A DNA stretch of 32,974 nucleotides from Nitriliruptorales bacterium (lineage in GTDB: Bacteria; Actinomycetota; Nitriliruptoria; Euzebyales; JAHELV01): assembly GCA_024644015.1 (NCBI GenBank), contig JAHELV010000032.1, positions 10,713 to 43,686 on the forward strand, written 5' to 3'. Below are positions 7,330-15,849 of this stretch, in pieces. Below the pieces are notes generated by a model. The model was given only the letters and a program-made list of their open reading frames with translations, was not told where the DNA came from and made no database searches. Made by a program: the position numbers and the translations under genes. The first letter of the stretch is position 1; each line of letters begins with the position of its first letter.

Positions 7330-9207
7330 GTGACCCACTACAAGAGCAACCTGCGCGACATCGAGTTCAACCTCTTCGAGGTGCTGCGGATCCAGGACCA
7401 CCTCGGCCTCGGGCCGTACGCACAGCTCGACGAGGACACCGCGCGCGACATCCTGCGTGAGGTCGAGCGCGTCGCCCGTGGACCGTTCGCGGACAGCTTC
7501 GTCGAGGGTGACCGCACACCCCTGCGACTCGACACCGACGGCGACGTCACGCTGCCGGCGGGCCTGCACGCCAGCCTCGACGCCTACTTCTCCGGCGAGT
7601 GGTACCGCCTGCAACTGCCCGAACATCTCGGCGGCTACGGCGCGACGCCGACGTTGAACTGGTCGGCGACCTCGATGCTGGCCGGCGCCAACCCGGCTGC
7701 CCTGCTCTACACCGCCGGGCCGTTCTTCGCTGCGATCGTCGATCCGCTGTTGACCGACGAGCAGCGGTCGCACTGGATCGCGCCGTGGATCGCTCACCAG
7801 TGGGGCGGGACGATGGTGCTGACCGAACCAGAGGCGGGTAGCGACGTCGGCGCCGCCCGCACGACGGCGCGACAGGCGGGCGACGGCACCTGGCACCTGC
7901 GCGGCACCAAGCGCTTCATCACGAACGGTGACTTCGACTGGCCGGACAACATCGTGCACCTGGTGCTGGCGCGCCCGGTCGACGCAGACGGGACGCCGCT
8001 CACCGGGCCGGGCACGAAGGGACTGTCGTTGTTCATCGTCCCCAAGTACTGGGTCGAGGCCGATGGCAGCCTGGGTCACCGCAACGGTGTCCGCGTGACC
8101 GCCCTCGAGGACAAGATGGGCATCAAAGCGTCGGCGACGTGCGAGCTGGTCCTCGGGGATGGTGACATTCCGGCGAGGGGCGTGCTCGTCGGCGAGCGCC
8201 ATGAGGGCATCGCACAGATGTTCAAGGTCATCGAGTACGCGCGGATGCTGGTCGGTGTCAAGGCGATCGAGACGTTGTCCACCGGCTATCTCAATGCGCT
8301 GCAGTACGCACGGGAGCGGATCCAGGGCCCGGATCTCGCGCGCGCTGCCGACAAGACGTCGCCGCGGGTCGCCATCATCAACCATCCCGACGTACGACGG
8401 AGTCTGCTGACCCAGAAGGCCCATGTGGAGGGCATGCGGGCGCTCGCCCTGTACACGGCGGCCGTCCAGGACGAGATCGCGCTGCTCGAGCACCGGCGCG
8501 CGAACGGCGAAGGCGACGCAGATGAACTCGAGCGGCTGCGCCGCCGCAACGACCTGCTGCTGCCCCTGGTCAAGGGCTACGGCTCGGAGAAGTCCTACGA
8601 GCTGCTGTCCGACAGCCTGCAGGTCTTCGGCGGCTCGGGCTACACGCGCGACTACCCGCTCGAGCAGTACATCAGAGACGCCAAGATCGACACCCTGTAC
8701 GAGGGCACGACCGCGATCCAGGCTCTCGACCTGTTCTTCCGCAAGATCGGCCGCGACCAGGGTGCCGCCATCACGGCCCTGCTCGGCGACGTGCACGCGA
8801 CCGTCAAGGGCGATGTCGGCAACGGCCAGCTGGAGTCCGAGCGTGCCATGCTGGGCGAGGCGCTCGAGCACACCGGTGCGATGCTGACCACGCTCGGCCG
8901 GTACTTCGCCGCGTCGCTGACCGCGTCCGACACCGAGGAGGCGGCCGGGCACATCTACCGGATCGGGCTGAACACCACGTCGCTGCTGTTCAGCGTCGCC
9001 GAGCTCGTGATCGCATGGCTGCTGCTGCGCCAGGCCGAGGTTGCGCTCGATGCCCAGGCGGCGGGCAACGCCGATCCCTTCTACACGGGCAAGATCGCCG
9101 CCGCCAAGTGGTTCGTCGCGCAGGTGCTGCCGACGTTCGCGACGCGGCGCGAAGCGATCGAGCGCACCGACCTCGGTGTGATGGAGCTCGACGACCGCGC
9201 CTGGTGA
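7330..9207 (+). CDS. fadE5: FadE5-like acyl-CoA dehydrogenase
   Basis: This flavoenzyme should oxidise an acyl-CoA to the trans-2-enoyl-CoA in beta-oxidation. The 625-residue length is that of the long acyl-CoA dehydrogenase branch, and the N-terminus HYKSNLRDIEFNLFEVL matches what I recall of mycobacterial FadE5. Further landmarks are MVLTEPEAGSDVGAARTTA (substrate/FAD region), the helical segment with SYELLSDSLQVFGGSGYTRD and the catalytic-region motif YEGTTAIQALDLF, whose glutamate is the usual base. The GTG at 7330 follows GGGAGG with five bases spacing. The tandem operator at 7277-7310 predicts tight control by a repressor, probably lifted by acyl-CoA. The gene is monocistronic or co-transcribed with the following Sua5 gene (19-base gap), although Sua5 appears to have its own promoter. 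Confidence 0.95.
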   Translation: MTHYKSNLRDIEFNLFEVLRIQDHLGLGPYAQLDEDTARDILREVERVARGPFADSFVEGDRTPLRLDTDGDVTLPAGLHASLDAYFSGEWYRLQLPEHLGGYGATPTLNWSATSMLAGANPAALLYTAGPFFAAIVDPLLTDEQRSHWIAPWIAHQWGGTMVLTEPEAGSDVGAARTTARQAGDGTWHLRGTKRFITNGDFDWPDNIVHLVLARPVDADGTPLTGPGTKGLSLFIVPKYWVEADGSLGHRNGVRVTALEDKMGIKASATCELVLGDGDIPARGVLVGERHEGIAQMFKVIEYARMLVGVKAIETLSTGYLNALQYARERIQGPDLARAADKTSPRVAIINHPDVRRSLLTQKAHVEGMRALALYTAAVQDEIALLEHRRANGEGDADELERLRRRNDLLLPLVKGYGSEKSYELLSDSLQVFGGSGYTRDYPLEQYIRDAKIDTLYEGTTAIQALDLFFRKIGRDQGAAITALLGDVHATVKGDVGNGQLESERAMLGEALEHTGAMLTTLGRYFAASLTASDTEEAAGHIYRIGLNTTSLLFSVAELVIAWLLLRQAEVALDAQAAGNADPFYTGKIAAAKWFVAQVLPTFATRREAIERTDLGVMELDDRAW

Positions 9208-9213
9208 CGGGTC

Positions 9214-9219
9214 TACGCT
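9214..9219 (+). promoter_or_regulatory. Putative -10 box giving a leaderless Sua5 transcript
   Basis: TACGCT (within GTCTACGCTG at 9211-9220) stands seven bases before the ATG at 9227, and no ribosome-binding site lies between. This is the geometry of leaderless actinobacterial promoters. The same ten bases precede the hydrolase start at 29590. Confidence 0.5.
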
Positions 9220-9226
9220 GGGTCGC

Positions 9227-10216
9227 ATGCACGCGATCGGCCGCAGGCCGCTGACGGTCCTGACCATCACCGACGTCGACGCCGACCGCCGGGCGGTCGA
9301 CCGCGCCGGCGCCATGCTGCGTGCCGGTCGCCTCGTGGCGCTGCCCACCGAGACCGTCTACGGGCTGGGCGCCAACGCGTACGACGACGAGGCGGTCAGG
9401 CGCATCTTCCTCGCCAAGGGCCGGCCTGCCGACAACCCGTTGATCGTCCACCTGGCGGCCGCGGATCATCTGGATCGGGTGGCGGCGACGATCAGCCCGC
9501 TGGCGCGGTCGCTGGCCGCGAGGTTCTGGCCCGGTCCCCTGACGATCGTGGTCGACGCCGCGCCGGGACTGCCCGATGTCACGATCGGCGGGCTCACGAC
9601 CGTCGCGGTTCGGGTCCCCGCGCACCCGGTCGCACGCGCCGTCATCGCGGCCGCCGGCGTACCCGTCGCGGCGCCGAGCGCCAACCGGTCGGGACGACCG
9701 AGCCCCACCACCGCCGACCATGTGGCCGCGGACCTCGCCGAGCACGTCGACCTGCTCATCGACGGTGGCCCGACCGGCCTCGGCGTGGAGTCGACGGTGG
9801 TCGACGCGCGCACGGAGCACCCGGTCATATACCGCGAAGGGGCGCTGACCCGCGAGCAGCTCGGGTTCGCAGTAACCGGCGACGCGACCCGAGCGCCGTC
9901 ACCGGGCACACGCTACCGCCACTACGCGCCGACGTGTGAGGTCGAGATCGTCGAGCCCGAACACCTCGCCGCGCGAGCAATCGCGCTGCAGGCCGAAGGT
10001 CTGCGCGCGGGCACGGTCGCGCCCTCGCAGCTGCACACGCCCGGTGCGGTGCCCATCGCCAGGTTCGGCGACGTCGACGAACTTGCGCGCGACCTGTACC
10101 GGGCGCTGCGCGACGCAGAGTCCGCCGACATCGACGTGCTGCTGTGCACAGCGGTACCCGAGACCGGCGTGGGCCGGGCGGTCATGGACCGCCTGCGTCG
10201 CGCGGCCGCGCGCTGA
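9227..10216 (+). CDS. L-threonylcarbamoyladenylate synthase (Sua5/YwlC/YrdC family)
   Basis: The enzyme makes threonylcarbamoyl-AMP from threonine, bicarbonate and ATP, the first step of t6A37 modification of ANN-decoding tRNAs. The YrdC domain is complete: LVALPTETVYGLGANAYDD, KGRPADNPLIVH, and VAAPSANRSGRPSPTTADHV. After the linker SPGTRYRHYAP a C-terminal Sua5 domain follows (about residues 235-329), so this is the two-domain Sua5/YwlC type rather than the short YrdC. The ATG at 9227 lacks a ribosome-binding site but sits seven bases from a -10 box, indicating a leaderless message. A few N-terminal residues could be trimmed to an internal start, since the family's conserved part begins near residue 14. 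The gene converges with the small gene ending at 10238. Confidence 0.95.
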   Translation: MHAIGRRPLTVLTITDVDADRRAVDRAGAMLRAGRLVALPTETVYGLGANAYDDEAVRRIFLAKGRPADNPLIVHLAAADHLDRVAATISPLARSLAARFWPGPLTIVVDAAPGLPDVTIGGLTTVAVRVPAHPVARAVIAAAGVPVAAPSANRSGRPSPTTADHVAADLAEHVDLLIDGGPTGLGVESTVVDARTEHPVIYREGALTREQLGFAVTGDATRAPSPGTRYRHYAPTCEVEIVEPEHLAARAIALQAEGLRAGTVAPSQLHTPGAVPIARFGDVDELARDLYRALRDAESADIDVLLCTAVPETGVGRAVMDRLRRAAAR

Positions 10217-10237
10217 ACCGGTCCTGGCCCGCCCCGC

Positions 10238-10663
10238 TCACCGCTCCGCCCAGACGGGCTGGCCGACGTACCGCGTCCGCGGCGGCAGGACACCCAGCAC
10301 GCGATCGTCGATGCTTGCCGCCGAGGCCGTCGACTCCAGGTCCTCCGGCTCGATCTCGCCGGCGACGAACCGCGGCAACAGCGACCGGAACGCCGGCATG
10401 AACAAGGGGAACGCGAGGTCGAGCACGACGTCGTCGACCGCGAGCCACACATGATCGACCTCGACTCCGTGCACTTCGAGCCCACCGCGGTACAGCCGCG
10501 CCGCCAGCCCGACCGCGGTCGCCAACGCGCCAACCCGCCGAGCTGTCGCCCGCGGACGGACCGGCGAGAACGGCTCGACCTCGTGCGCCCGCAGCACCAG
10601 TTCACGGAGCTCGTCGCCGACCGGCTGCGGCAGATCGCGCGACACGAAGCTCCGGGTCAGCAC
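10238..10663 (-). CDS. Uncharacterised protein resembling a cysteine-less transglutaminase fold
   Basis: The 141-residue product is not one I recognise by name. Its middle part follows the layout of transglutaminase-like (papain-fold) proteins: a helix ATARRVGALATAVGLAARLY in the place of the cysteine helix, then GVEVDHVWLAVDDVVLDLAF, which resembles the H-hydrophobic-W...hydrophobic-D strand pair carrying the catalytic His and Asp. There is no cysteine anywhere in the protein, so protease or transglutaminase chemistry is excluded even if the fold is right. The GTG at 10663 has GGGAGG eight bases upstream; the longer upstream frame is low-complexity and runs into the helicase gene. It follows the RecD2-like gene on the same strand by 67 bases and may share its transcript. 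Confidence 0.62.
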   Translation of the reverse strand: MLTRSFVSRDLPQPVGDELRELVLRAHEVEPFSPVRPRATARRVGALATAVGLAARLYRGGLEVHGVEVDHVWLAVDDVVLDLAFPLFMPAFRSLLPRFVAGEIEPEDLESTASAASIDDRVLGVLPPRTRYVGQPVWAER

Positions 10664-10730
10664 TACGGGCACCTCCCGCGTTCCAGGGTACTGCGGTGGC
10701 CCGGCCGCTGATGCGCATCCGGCGCCTCCC

Positions 10731-12890
10731 TCAGCCTGCGTCGACGCGATCGGCGGCACGCAACCTGGCCGCGAGCGACGTATCGCGGCGCGTGATGCCG
10801 CTGCCGGTACGTCGGGCGGCCGTGACCAGAAGCTGCGGGCTTCCCACCAGCAACAGGCCGGTGACCGCACGCGTCACGGCGGTGTAGACGAGTTCGCGCC
10901 ACAGCATCCGCCGGTGGCTGGCGTCGAGCACGAGCACGACCACGGGCCACTGGCCGCCCTGTGATTTGTGGACGGTCAGGCACCACGCCGGACGCAGATC
11001 CCGGGCCTCCCGGGCGGCGAACGTCACGGCACCGGCGTCGAAGACGACCTCCAGCTGCTGATCGCGCGCGTCGATCGCCGCGACTTCGCCGACCTCGCCG
11101 TTGACCACCGCCAGCTCGAGGTTGTTGCGCGTCTGCACGACGCGGTCGCCCTCGCAGAAGCCCGCGACCGCCGACCGCCCTCGACGGGGGTTGAGGCGGT
11201 CCCGCAAGACCTCGTTGAGGCGGTCGACACCAGCGGGCCCGCCGTACCGGGGCGCGAGCACCTGCACATCTGCGGGCGTGCAGTCGAAGAACGCGGGTGC
11301 ACGGACGGCAACGATCTCGGCGACGCGGTCGGCAACACCAGCCGTCGCCTCCGGCACGGCGAACACGTCGCCGTCGCGGCCGCGCGGCGCGGCGGCGGTC
11401 CCCGCCTTCAGCTCGTGCGCGAGGGTGATGATCCGGCTCGCCGCGGCCTGACGATGCACGGTCCGCAGCGTCGTCGACGCCACCGCGCTGCCGGGTCGCT
11501 GCGCGATCGCCAGCAGGTCGCGCAGCACCGCACCGGGGCCGACGGGAGGAAGCTGATCGACGTCGCCGACCAGTACCAGGTGGCTGCCGTCGGCAACGGC
11601 GCTGACCAGCGCGTACGCCAGCGGCACGTCGGCCATCGACCACTCGTCGGCGATGATGAGGTCGTGTGGGAGCCGTCGTCGGCGGTCATAGGCGAACGTG
11701 AAGCCGTCGTCGTCCTCAACCGCGGGTCGGGCCTCGAGGAGACGGTGAATGGTCGTCGCCCGATGCCCGGTCAGCTCCTCGAGGCGTTTTGCGGCACGAC
11801 CCGTGGGCGCGCACAACGCGACCTGCTCCCCGGCGGCGGTTGCACACGCCAGGATCGCCGAGACCGTCCTGGTCTTGCCCGTTCCCGGCCCGCCCGTGAG
11901 CACGGACACCGCCCGCTCGAAGGCCGTGCGGACCGCGGCCAGCTGCTCGGCGGTCAGCTCCTCGTCGACCGCGAGCATCTGGCGATCGTCCACCGCGCGC
12001 GGCCGATGCTCGGCATCGAGCCGCACGATCGCGTCGGCGATCTGCTGCTCCGCAGCCGCGTCGGTCGGCAACGCGTAGACGATGGTGGTCGGCTCCCCTG
12101 GCGGCGCCCATGCGTCGAGCACCCCGGCGTCCACCGCACGCCGGATCGCGCCGGCCGCATCCGCGGGCCCCCTGCCCAGCACCGCGGCGACGCCTTCGAC
12201 GAGATCGTCGGTGCCGACCGCTACGTGCCCCTGCGAGCGTCGCCCGCGCACCACCCACGTCGCTGCCGCGACATGCCGAACGGGATCGTCCGCAGCGATC
12301 CCCTGCGCCCTCGCGAGCCGCTCCACGGTCGCCCAGCGCATGCCGGGAGCAGCCAGCAGCGCGTAGGGGTCACGATCGAGCAGCGCCGTCGCCTCGTCAC
12401 CGAACCGTGCGACCAGCCAGCGTGCCGGACCGGCACCTATGCCGGCCTCGGCGAGCCTCGAGACGACGGCGCCGAGCAGCCCGGCCTTGCGCCAACCCTG
12501 CACGATGACGTCCCGCAGGCGCTCGGTGATGCCGGTGATGCCCGTCAACTCGTCGGGGTCAGTGGCAATGATGTCCGGCAGCGCCAACCCGTACGCGTCG
12601 ACGACCGCAGCCGCGAGTCGGCGACCGATGCCGGGGAAGTGGTCGCCGGCGAGGAACGCCTCGAGCCCGGCCGTCGTCCGCGGCATCGCCGGGGTGAAGT
12701 AGGTGGCGGCGAACGTCTCACCATGTGTCGGATGCACGGTCCACCGTCCGTGCAGCGCGACCGGCTGGCCGGGCGCGAGCTGCGCGAGTGGACCTGTTGC
12801 ACGGGCCCTGCGCCGGACGGTGTCGCGTAGGTTCGCGAGCTCGATCACACCGAAGCCGGTGCGGTCGTCGGTGTACAGCACGAAGGACAC
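10731..12890 (-). CDS. RecD2-like ATP-dependent 5'-3' DNA helicase
   Basis: This is a superfamily 1 helicase of the RecD/RecD2 type, expected to act in DNA repair or replication-fork maintenance. Residues 1-70 form the end of an N-terminal OB-fold, 85-200 contain helix-hairpin-helix segments (GITGITERLRDVIVQGW), and the motor follows: Walker A GGPGTGKT (333-340), motif II IIADEWSMAD (412-421), motif III VLVGDVDQLPPVG (439-451), and the motif V-VI region LTVHKSQGGQWPVV and VYTAVTRA. It has about the 720 residues usual for RecD2. The GTG at 12890 is the only usual start codon, but it has no ribosome-binding site. RecD2-like sequence (EILAGEV) seems to continue upstream of it within the same frame, which opens at the TAG of the BON gene. 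Confidence 0.93.
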   Translation of the reverse strand: MSFVLYTDDRTGFGVIELANLRDTVRRRARATGPLAQLAPGQPVALHGRWTVHPTHGETFAATYFTPAMPRTTAGLEAFLAGDHFPGIGRRLAAAVVDAYGLALPDIIATDPDELTGITGITERLRDVIVQGWRKAGLLGAVVSRLAEAGIGAGPARWLVARFGDEATALLDRDPYALLAAPGMRWATVERLARAQGIAADDPVRHVAAATWVVRGRRSQGHVAVGTDDLVEGVAAVLGRGPADAAGAIRRAVDAGVLDAWAPPGEPTTIVYALPTDAAAEQQIADAIVRLDAEHRPRAVDDRQMLAVDEELTAEQLAAVRTAFERAVSVLTGGPGTGKTRTVSAILACATAAGEQVALCAPTGRAAKRLEELTGHRATTIHRLLEARPAVEDDDGFTFAYDRRRRLPHDLIIADEWSMADVPLAYALVSAVADGSHLVLVGDVDQLPPVGPGAVLRDLLAIAQRPGSAVASTTLRTVHRQAAASRIITLAHELKAGTAAAPRGRDGDVFAVPEATAGVADRVAEIVAVRAPAFFDCTPADVQVLAPRYGGPAGVDRLNEVLRDRLNPRRGRSAVAGFCEGDRVVQTRNNLELAVVNGEVGEVAAIDARDQQLEVVFDAGAVTFAAREARDLRPAWCLTVHKSQGGQWPVVVLVLDASHRRMLWRELVYTAVTRAVTGLLLVGSPQLLVTAARRTGSGITRRDTSLAARLRAADRVDAG

Positions 12891-12947
12891 CTCGCCGGCG
12901 AGGATCTCGTCGGCGGGCGGAGAACTGGTCGCTATGTCGGTGCGCCC

Positions 12948-13724
12948 CTAGCGCGTCGCCGGCCCCAGCTCCATCTCGACGTCGCGAACACCGTCGACGC
13001 CGGCCACGACGTCGCGGATCGCGCTCTCGTCGGACTCGTCCGACTGCGGCCCGCGGACGACGACACGACCGTCGACGACGTTGATGTTGAGCGACGGCAG
13101 GTCCGCTGTACGCGGGTCCTCACCCAGCCGCGTCCGCACCTTGTCGGCGAGCTGTGGGTCGCCTGCAGGCGCCAGCACGCCGGCATCGCCGTCCGCGCGG
13201 TTACCCGGGCCGTCCCAGGTGTCGCCCGCGCCCCGGTTGGCGATCTGACTGCGGATCTCGCGGCCCTCCTTCGGCGCGGTGAGTATGCCGATCGCGTAGC
13301 CGATCCCGACACCGAGCAGGGCGAAGAACCACCCGGACCCGGCCCTGCCGCGCGCGCTGGAGATGCCAAGCGCCTCTCCGCGTCTGCCGGTCGCCAACCA
13401 TGTTCCCAGGCCCGCCGCCGCCGCGGCGGTCTTCTTCGCCGCGTTCTGCCTGCCGACCGCGATGCGCTCGGACTCGGCGAGGCGCTTGCTGAGGTCGCCC
13501 ACCGCCGCTTCCGCCCGGCCGTACGTCTCGGTCGAACGTATGCGCTCGACGGTCTCGGCCATCTTCTCGTCCAGACCGAGCTCTTCGATCTGGACGATCA
13601 GTGCCTGCGCGAGGTCACGCACCGCGGCGAGAGACTCCTGCGCGGCGCGACGCGCCTCGGCTGCGGCCGCCGCGGCCTCCAGCTGGGCCTTCTTTGCCTT
13701 CGCTTTCTTCCTGAGCGCTGCCAT
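12948..13724 (-). CDS. Membrane-anchored YtxH-like/BON-domain protein
   Basis: The 258-residue product has an Ala- and Lys-rich coiled-coil N-terminus (about 1-100), one transmembrane segment with GWFFALLGVGIGYAIGILTA (131-150) followed by PKEGREIRSQI, which is the hallmark of YtxH-type envelope proteins, and a BON domain at 190-254 (KVRTRLGEDPRTADLPSLNI, then VDGRVVVRGPQSD and GVDGVRDVEMEL). BON domains usually bind membranes or other envelope molecules, and the protein is probably a membrane-associated envelope or stress factor. The ATG at 13724 follows GGAGAG; the open frame upstream has no domain character. It is the gene between the VWA protein and the helicase on the same strand. Confidence 0.86.
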   Translation of the reverse strand: MAALRKKAKAKKAQLEAAAAAAEARRAAQESLAAVRDLAQALIVQIEELGLDEKMAETVERIRSTETYGRAEAAVGDLSKRLAESERIAVGRQNAAKKTAAAAAGLGTWLATGRRGEALGISSARGRAGSGWFFALLGVGIGYAIGILTAPKEGREIRSQIANRGAGDTWDGPGNRADGDAGVLAPAGDPQLADKVRTRLGEDPRTADLPSLNINVVDGRVVVRGPQSDESDESAIRDVVAGVDGVRDVEMELGPATR

Positions 13725-13870
13725 TGTCTCTCCAGTTGAAGATGTCGGAGTTGATGTGTCCGCGGGTCCTGGGTCGCCGCCATCGGTGGTCGCGCAACGC
13801 AGCCGGCGCGACTGCGGCAACGATGCCCCTCGCCGCAACGACGGAAACGCTGTCGCCGCTGACGACGACG

Positions 13871-15844
13871 TCACGCGCCCCGACGCGACAAGAAATCGCG
13901 GACCACGACGGACCCCAGGTCCCGCAGATCAGGATAGAGCAGGCGGCCCCCCACTTGTCGCACCAGCCGTTCGATGAACAGCCCGGCCCCCGGGTCATGG
14001 TCGAGCAGGAAGACGTTCAAGGTGGCGCCGCACCGGCGGAGCCGCCGACCCTCGCGCATCGTGCGTTCGAGCGTCCTCGGCGTCGGGGGCCACGAGAAGT
14101 GCGGCCTCGACCCCTCCAGGTGCGCGGTGGGCTCGCCATCGGTGATCATGATGACCTGCCGTTCGGCCGCCGGGTGGCGGCCGAACTCCCGCCGCGCGAG
14201 CGCGAAGGCGTGCTCCATGTTCGTCCCGTACACCCGCTCCCAGCCGGCGATGAGCAGGTCATGCGGCTGCAACCGGCGCGCCAGGTCGCTGAACCCGATC
14301 ATGACCAGCTCGTCCTGCGGGAACCGGCTGGCGATCAGGGCTTCCAGCGCCAGCGCGACACGTTTGGCGGGACCCCAGTTGCCGCGCAGCGGCATCGAGA
14401 ACGACATGTCGAGCAGGAGCGCCGTGACGACCCGGACCCGACGTTCGGCCTCGGCGAGTTCGAAGTCGTCGGCGCGTAGACGGACTTTGCCCCCGCGTGC
14501 GCCGCCGGCGGCGCGACGGCGCAGCGCGTTGCCAACTGTTCGGCTGACGTCCAGGCGGAACGGATCCCCGAACTGCAGCACGCGGGTGGTGCCGGCGAGC
14601 TCACTGTCCCCACCTGTCGACGTCGCCGCATGGTTGCCCGCCAGTCCCGGTTGCGCCGGCCGGTAGATCTGCGCGAGTGACGCCTCACCCAGCCGTCGGA
14701 TACCGCGGGGCGTCAGCTCGAGACGACCGCGTACGTGCCGGACCGCTCCGGCCTGCTCGAGCGCCCGCTCCATCTCACGCAACGCGCGGACGTCCTCGGC
14801 GGCCTCGGCGTCGAGCAGGTCCTCGACCGCGCCCGCATCGACGTCTTCCAGCCGTGCGCCCGGATAGCGCTGGCTCAGCGCGCGCTCGAGGTCCTCCATC
14901 TGCGCGATCCGGTCCATCCAGTCGACGGCACCGGCGATCGACGAGGCCTGCGGCCCGGCCTGTGGCGTCCCGGACGGGGGCTGTGCCCACCGCATCTGGG
15001 GAAACTGGCGGCGCAGGGTCGCGCGCAGCCGATCGGCCTGCGGCTGCAGGTCGATGTCGCCGAGGGCGTCGGCGGCCAGCTGTGCGAGCTGCTGTCGCTG
15101 GTCTGCGTCCATTCCGGCGAGCAGCGACGCCATGGCAGCCATGCGGCGCGCGAGCTCCGCGAGAAGGTCCTCGAGCCGCTCAGGCGGACGGCCGTCCGCG
15201 CTCATGGCCGACAGCTCCGCCTCGTACCGGCGCGCGAAGTCGGCGTAGTCGTCGGCGACGTCTTCGTCGCGTTCGTGGCGCTCGGCCAGGTCGTTCAGCT
15301 CGTCGAGCAGCTCGCGCATCCGCTCGACGTCCTGCTGCTGCATGTGTGCAAGTCCACTGGCGAGCTGTCCGAACGTGGCCTCGGCGACGTCGCGCCGGAA
15401 CCGTTCGAGGAGCCGGTCGAAGGCCGCTTCCGCCTCCGGATCGAACCACTGGCTGTCCCGCAACTCCGCAAGCTGCGCGAACGGGTCGTCGGGCAGGTCG
15501 TCGAGCTCGCCGGCGCGTGCCTGTGCGAAGGCGTCGTCGGGCGCAGCGGCCACGGCCGCGCGTTCCCGCTCGAGAATCGGAGCGAGCGCCTCGGCAAGCT
15601 GCTGCGCCGGCCCGTCGAGGCCCATGCGCTGCATCTCACGGGCGCGCGCGTCGGCGACCCGTCGCCGCAGGTCGTCCAGGCCGTTGCGCCCGTCCAGTCC
15701 CCTGCGCGCCAGCCGCTCGAGCGCCGCCGATACGTCCCCGCCCGCGAGCAGATCGTCGCTCAGCTCATCGATCACGTCCTGAGCCGACACACCGGCGGGA
15801 AACGGTTCGCGCGTACCTGTCCAGGCGGAGTAGCGGACCCGCAT
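13871..15844 (-). CDS. VWA-domain protein partnered with a MoxR ATPase
   Basis: The N-terminal 400 residues are highly charged and helical (many Asp, Glu and Arg, e.g. MQQQDVERMRELLDELNDL). Residues about 470-650 form a von Willebrand A domain with an intact MIDAS: LLLDMSFSM (Asp479, Ser481, Ser483), the Thr-containing YGTNMEHAF, and ITDGEPT (Asp569). A metal-dependent protein contact is therefore expected. Pairs of a MoxR-type AAA+ ATPase and a VWA protein act together as chaperone or metal-insertion machines, as in Mg-chelatase and CbbQO. The start ATG at 15844 lies eight bases after GGGAGG; the GTG at 15853 overlaps the upstream stop as GTGA and is the alternative. Either way translation is coupled to the ATPase. 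Confidence 0.93.
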   Translation of the reverse strand: MRVRYSAWTGTREPFPAGVSAQDVIDELSDDLLAGGDVSAALERLARRGLDGRNGLDDLRRRVADARAREMQRMGLDGPAQQLAEALAPILERERAAVAAAPDDAFAQARAGELDDLPDDPFAQLAELRDSQWFDPEAEAAFDRLLERFRRDVAEATFGQLASGLAHMQQQDVERMRELLDELNDLAERHERDEDVADDYADFARRYEAELSAMSADGRPPERLEDLLAELARRMAAMASLLAGMDADQRQQLAQLAADALGDIDLQPQADRLRATLRRQFPQMRWAQPPSGTPQAGPQASSIAGAVDWMDRIAQMEDLERALSQRYPGARLEDVDAGAVEDLLDAEAAEDVRALREMERALEQAGAVRHVRGRLELTPRGIRRLGEASLAQIYRPAQPGLAGNHAATSTGGDSELAGTTRVLQFGDPFRLDVSRTVGNALRRRAAGGARGGKVRLRADDFELAEAERRVRVVTALLLDMSFSMPLRGNWGPAKRVALALEALIASRFPQDELVMIGFSDLARRLQPHDLLIAGWERVYGTNMEHAFALARREFGRHPAAERQVIMITDGEPTAHLEGSRPHFSWPPTPRTLERTMREGRRLRRCGATLNVFLLDHDPGAGLFIERLVRQVGGRLLYPDLRDLGSVVVRDFLSRRGA

Positions 15845-15849
15845 GGACG

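Noticed and set aside
7279-9348. Long open frame (about 690 codons) on the minus strand
   Set aside because: It lies antisense to the acyl-CoA dehydrogenase, whose domains are clear; its translation is a low-complexity mirror product typical of high-GC DNA.
10968-12830. Long open frame (about 620 codons) on the plus strand
   Set aside because: It is antisense to the RecD2-like helicase, shows no domain, and results from high GC content.
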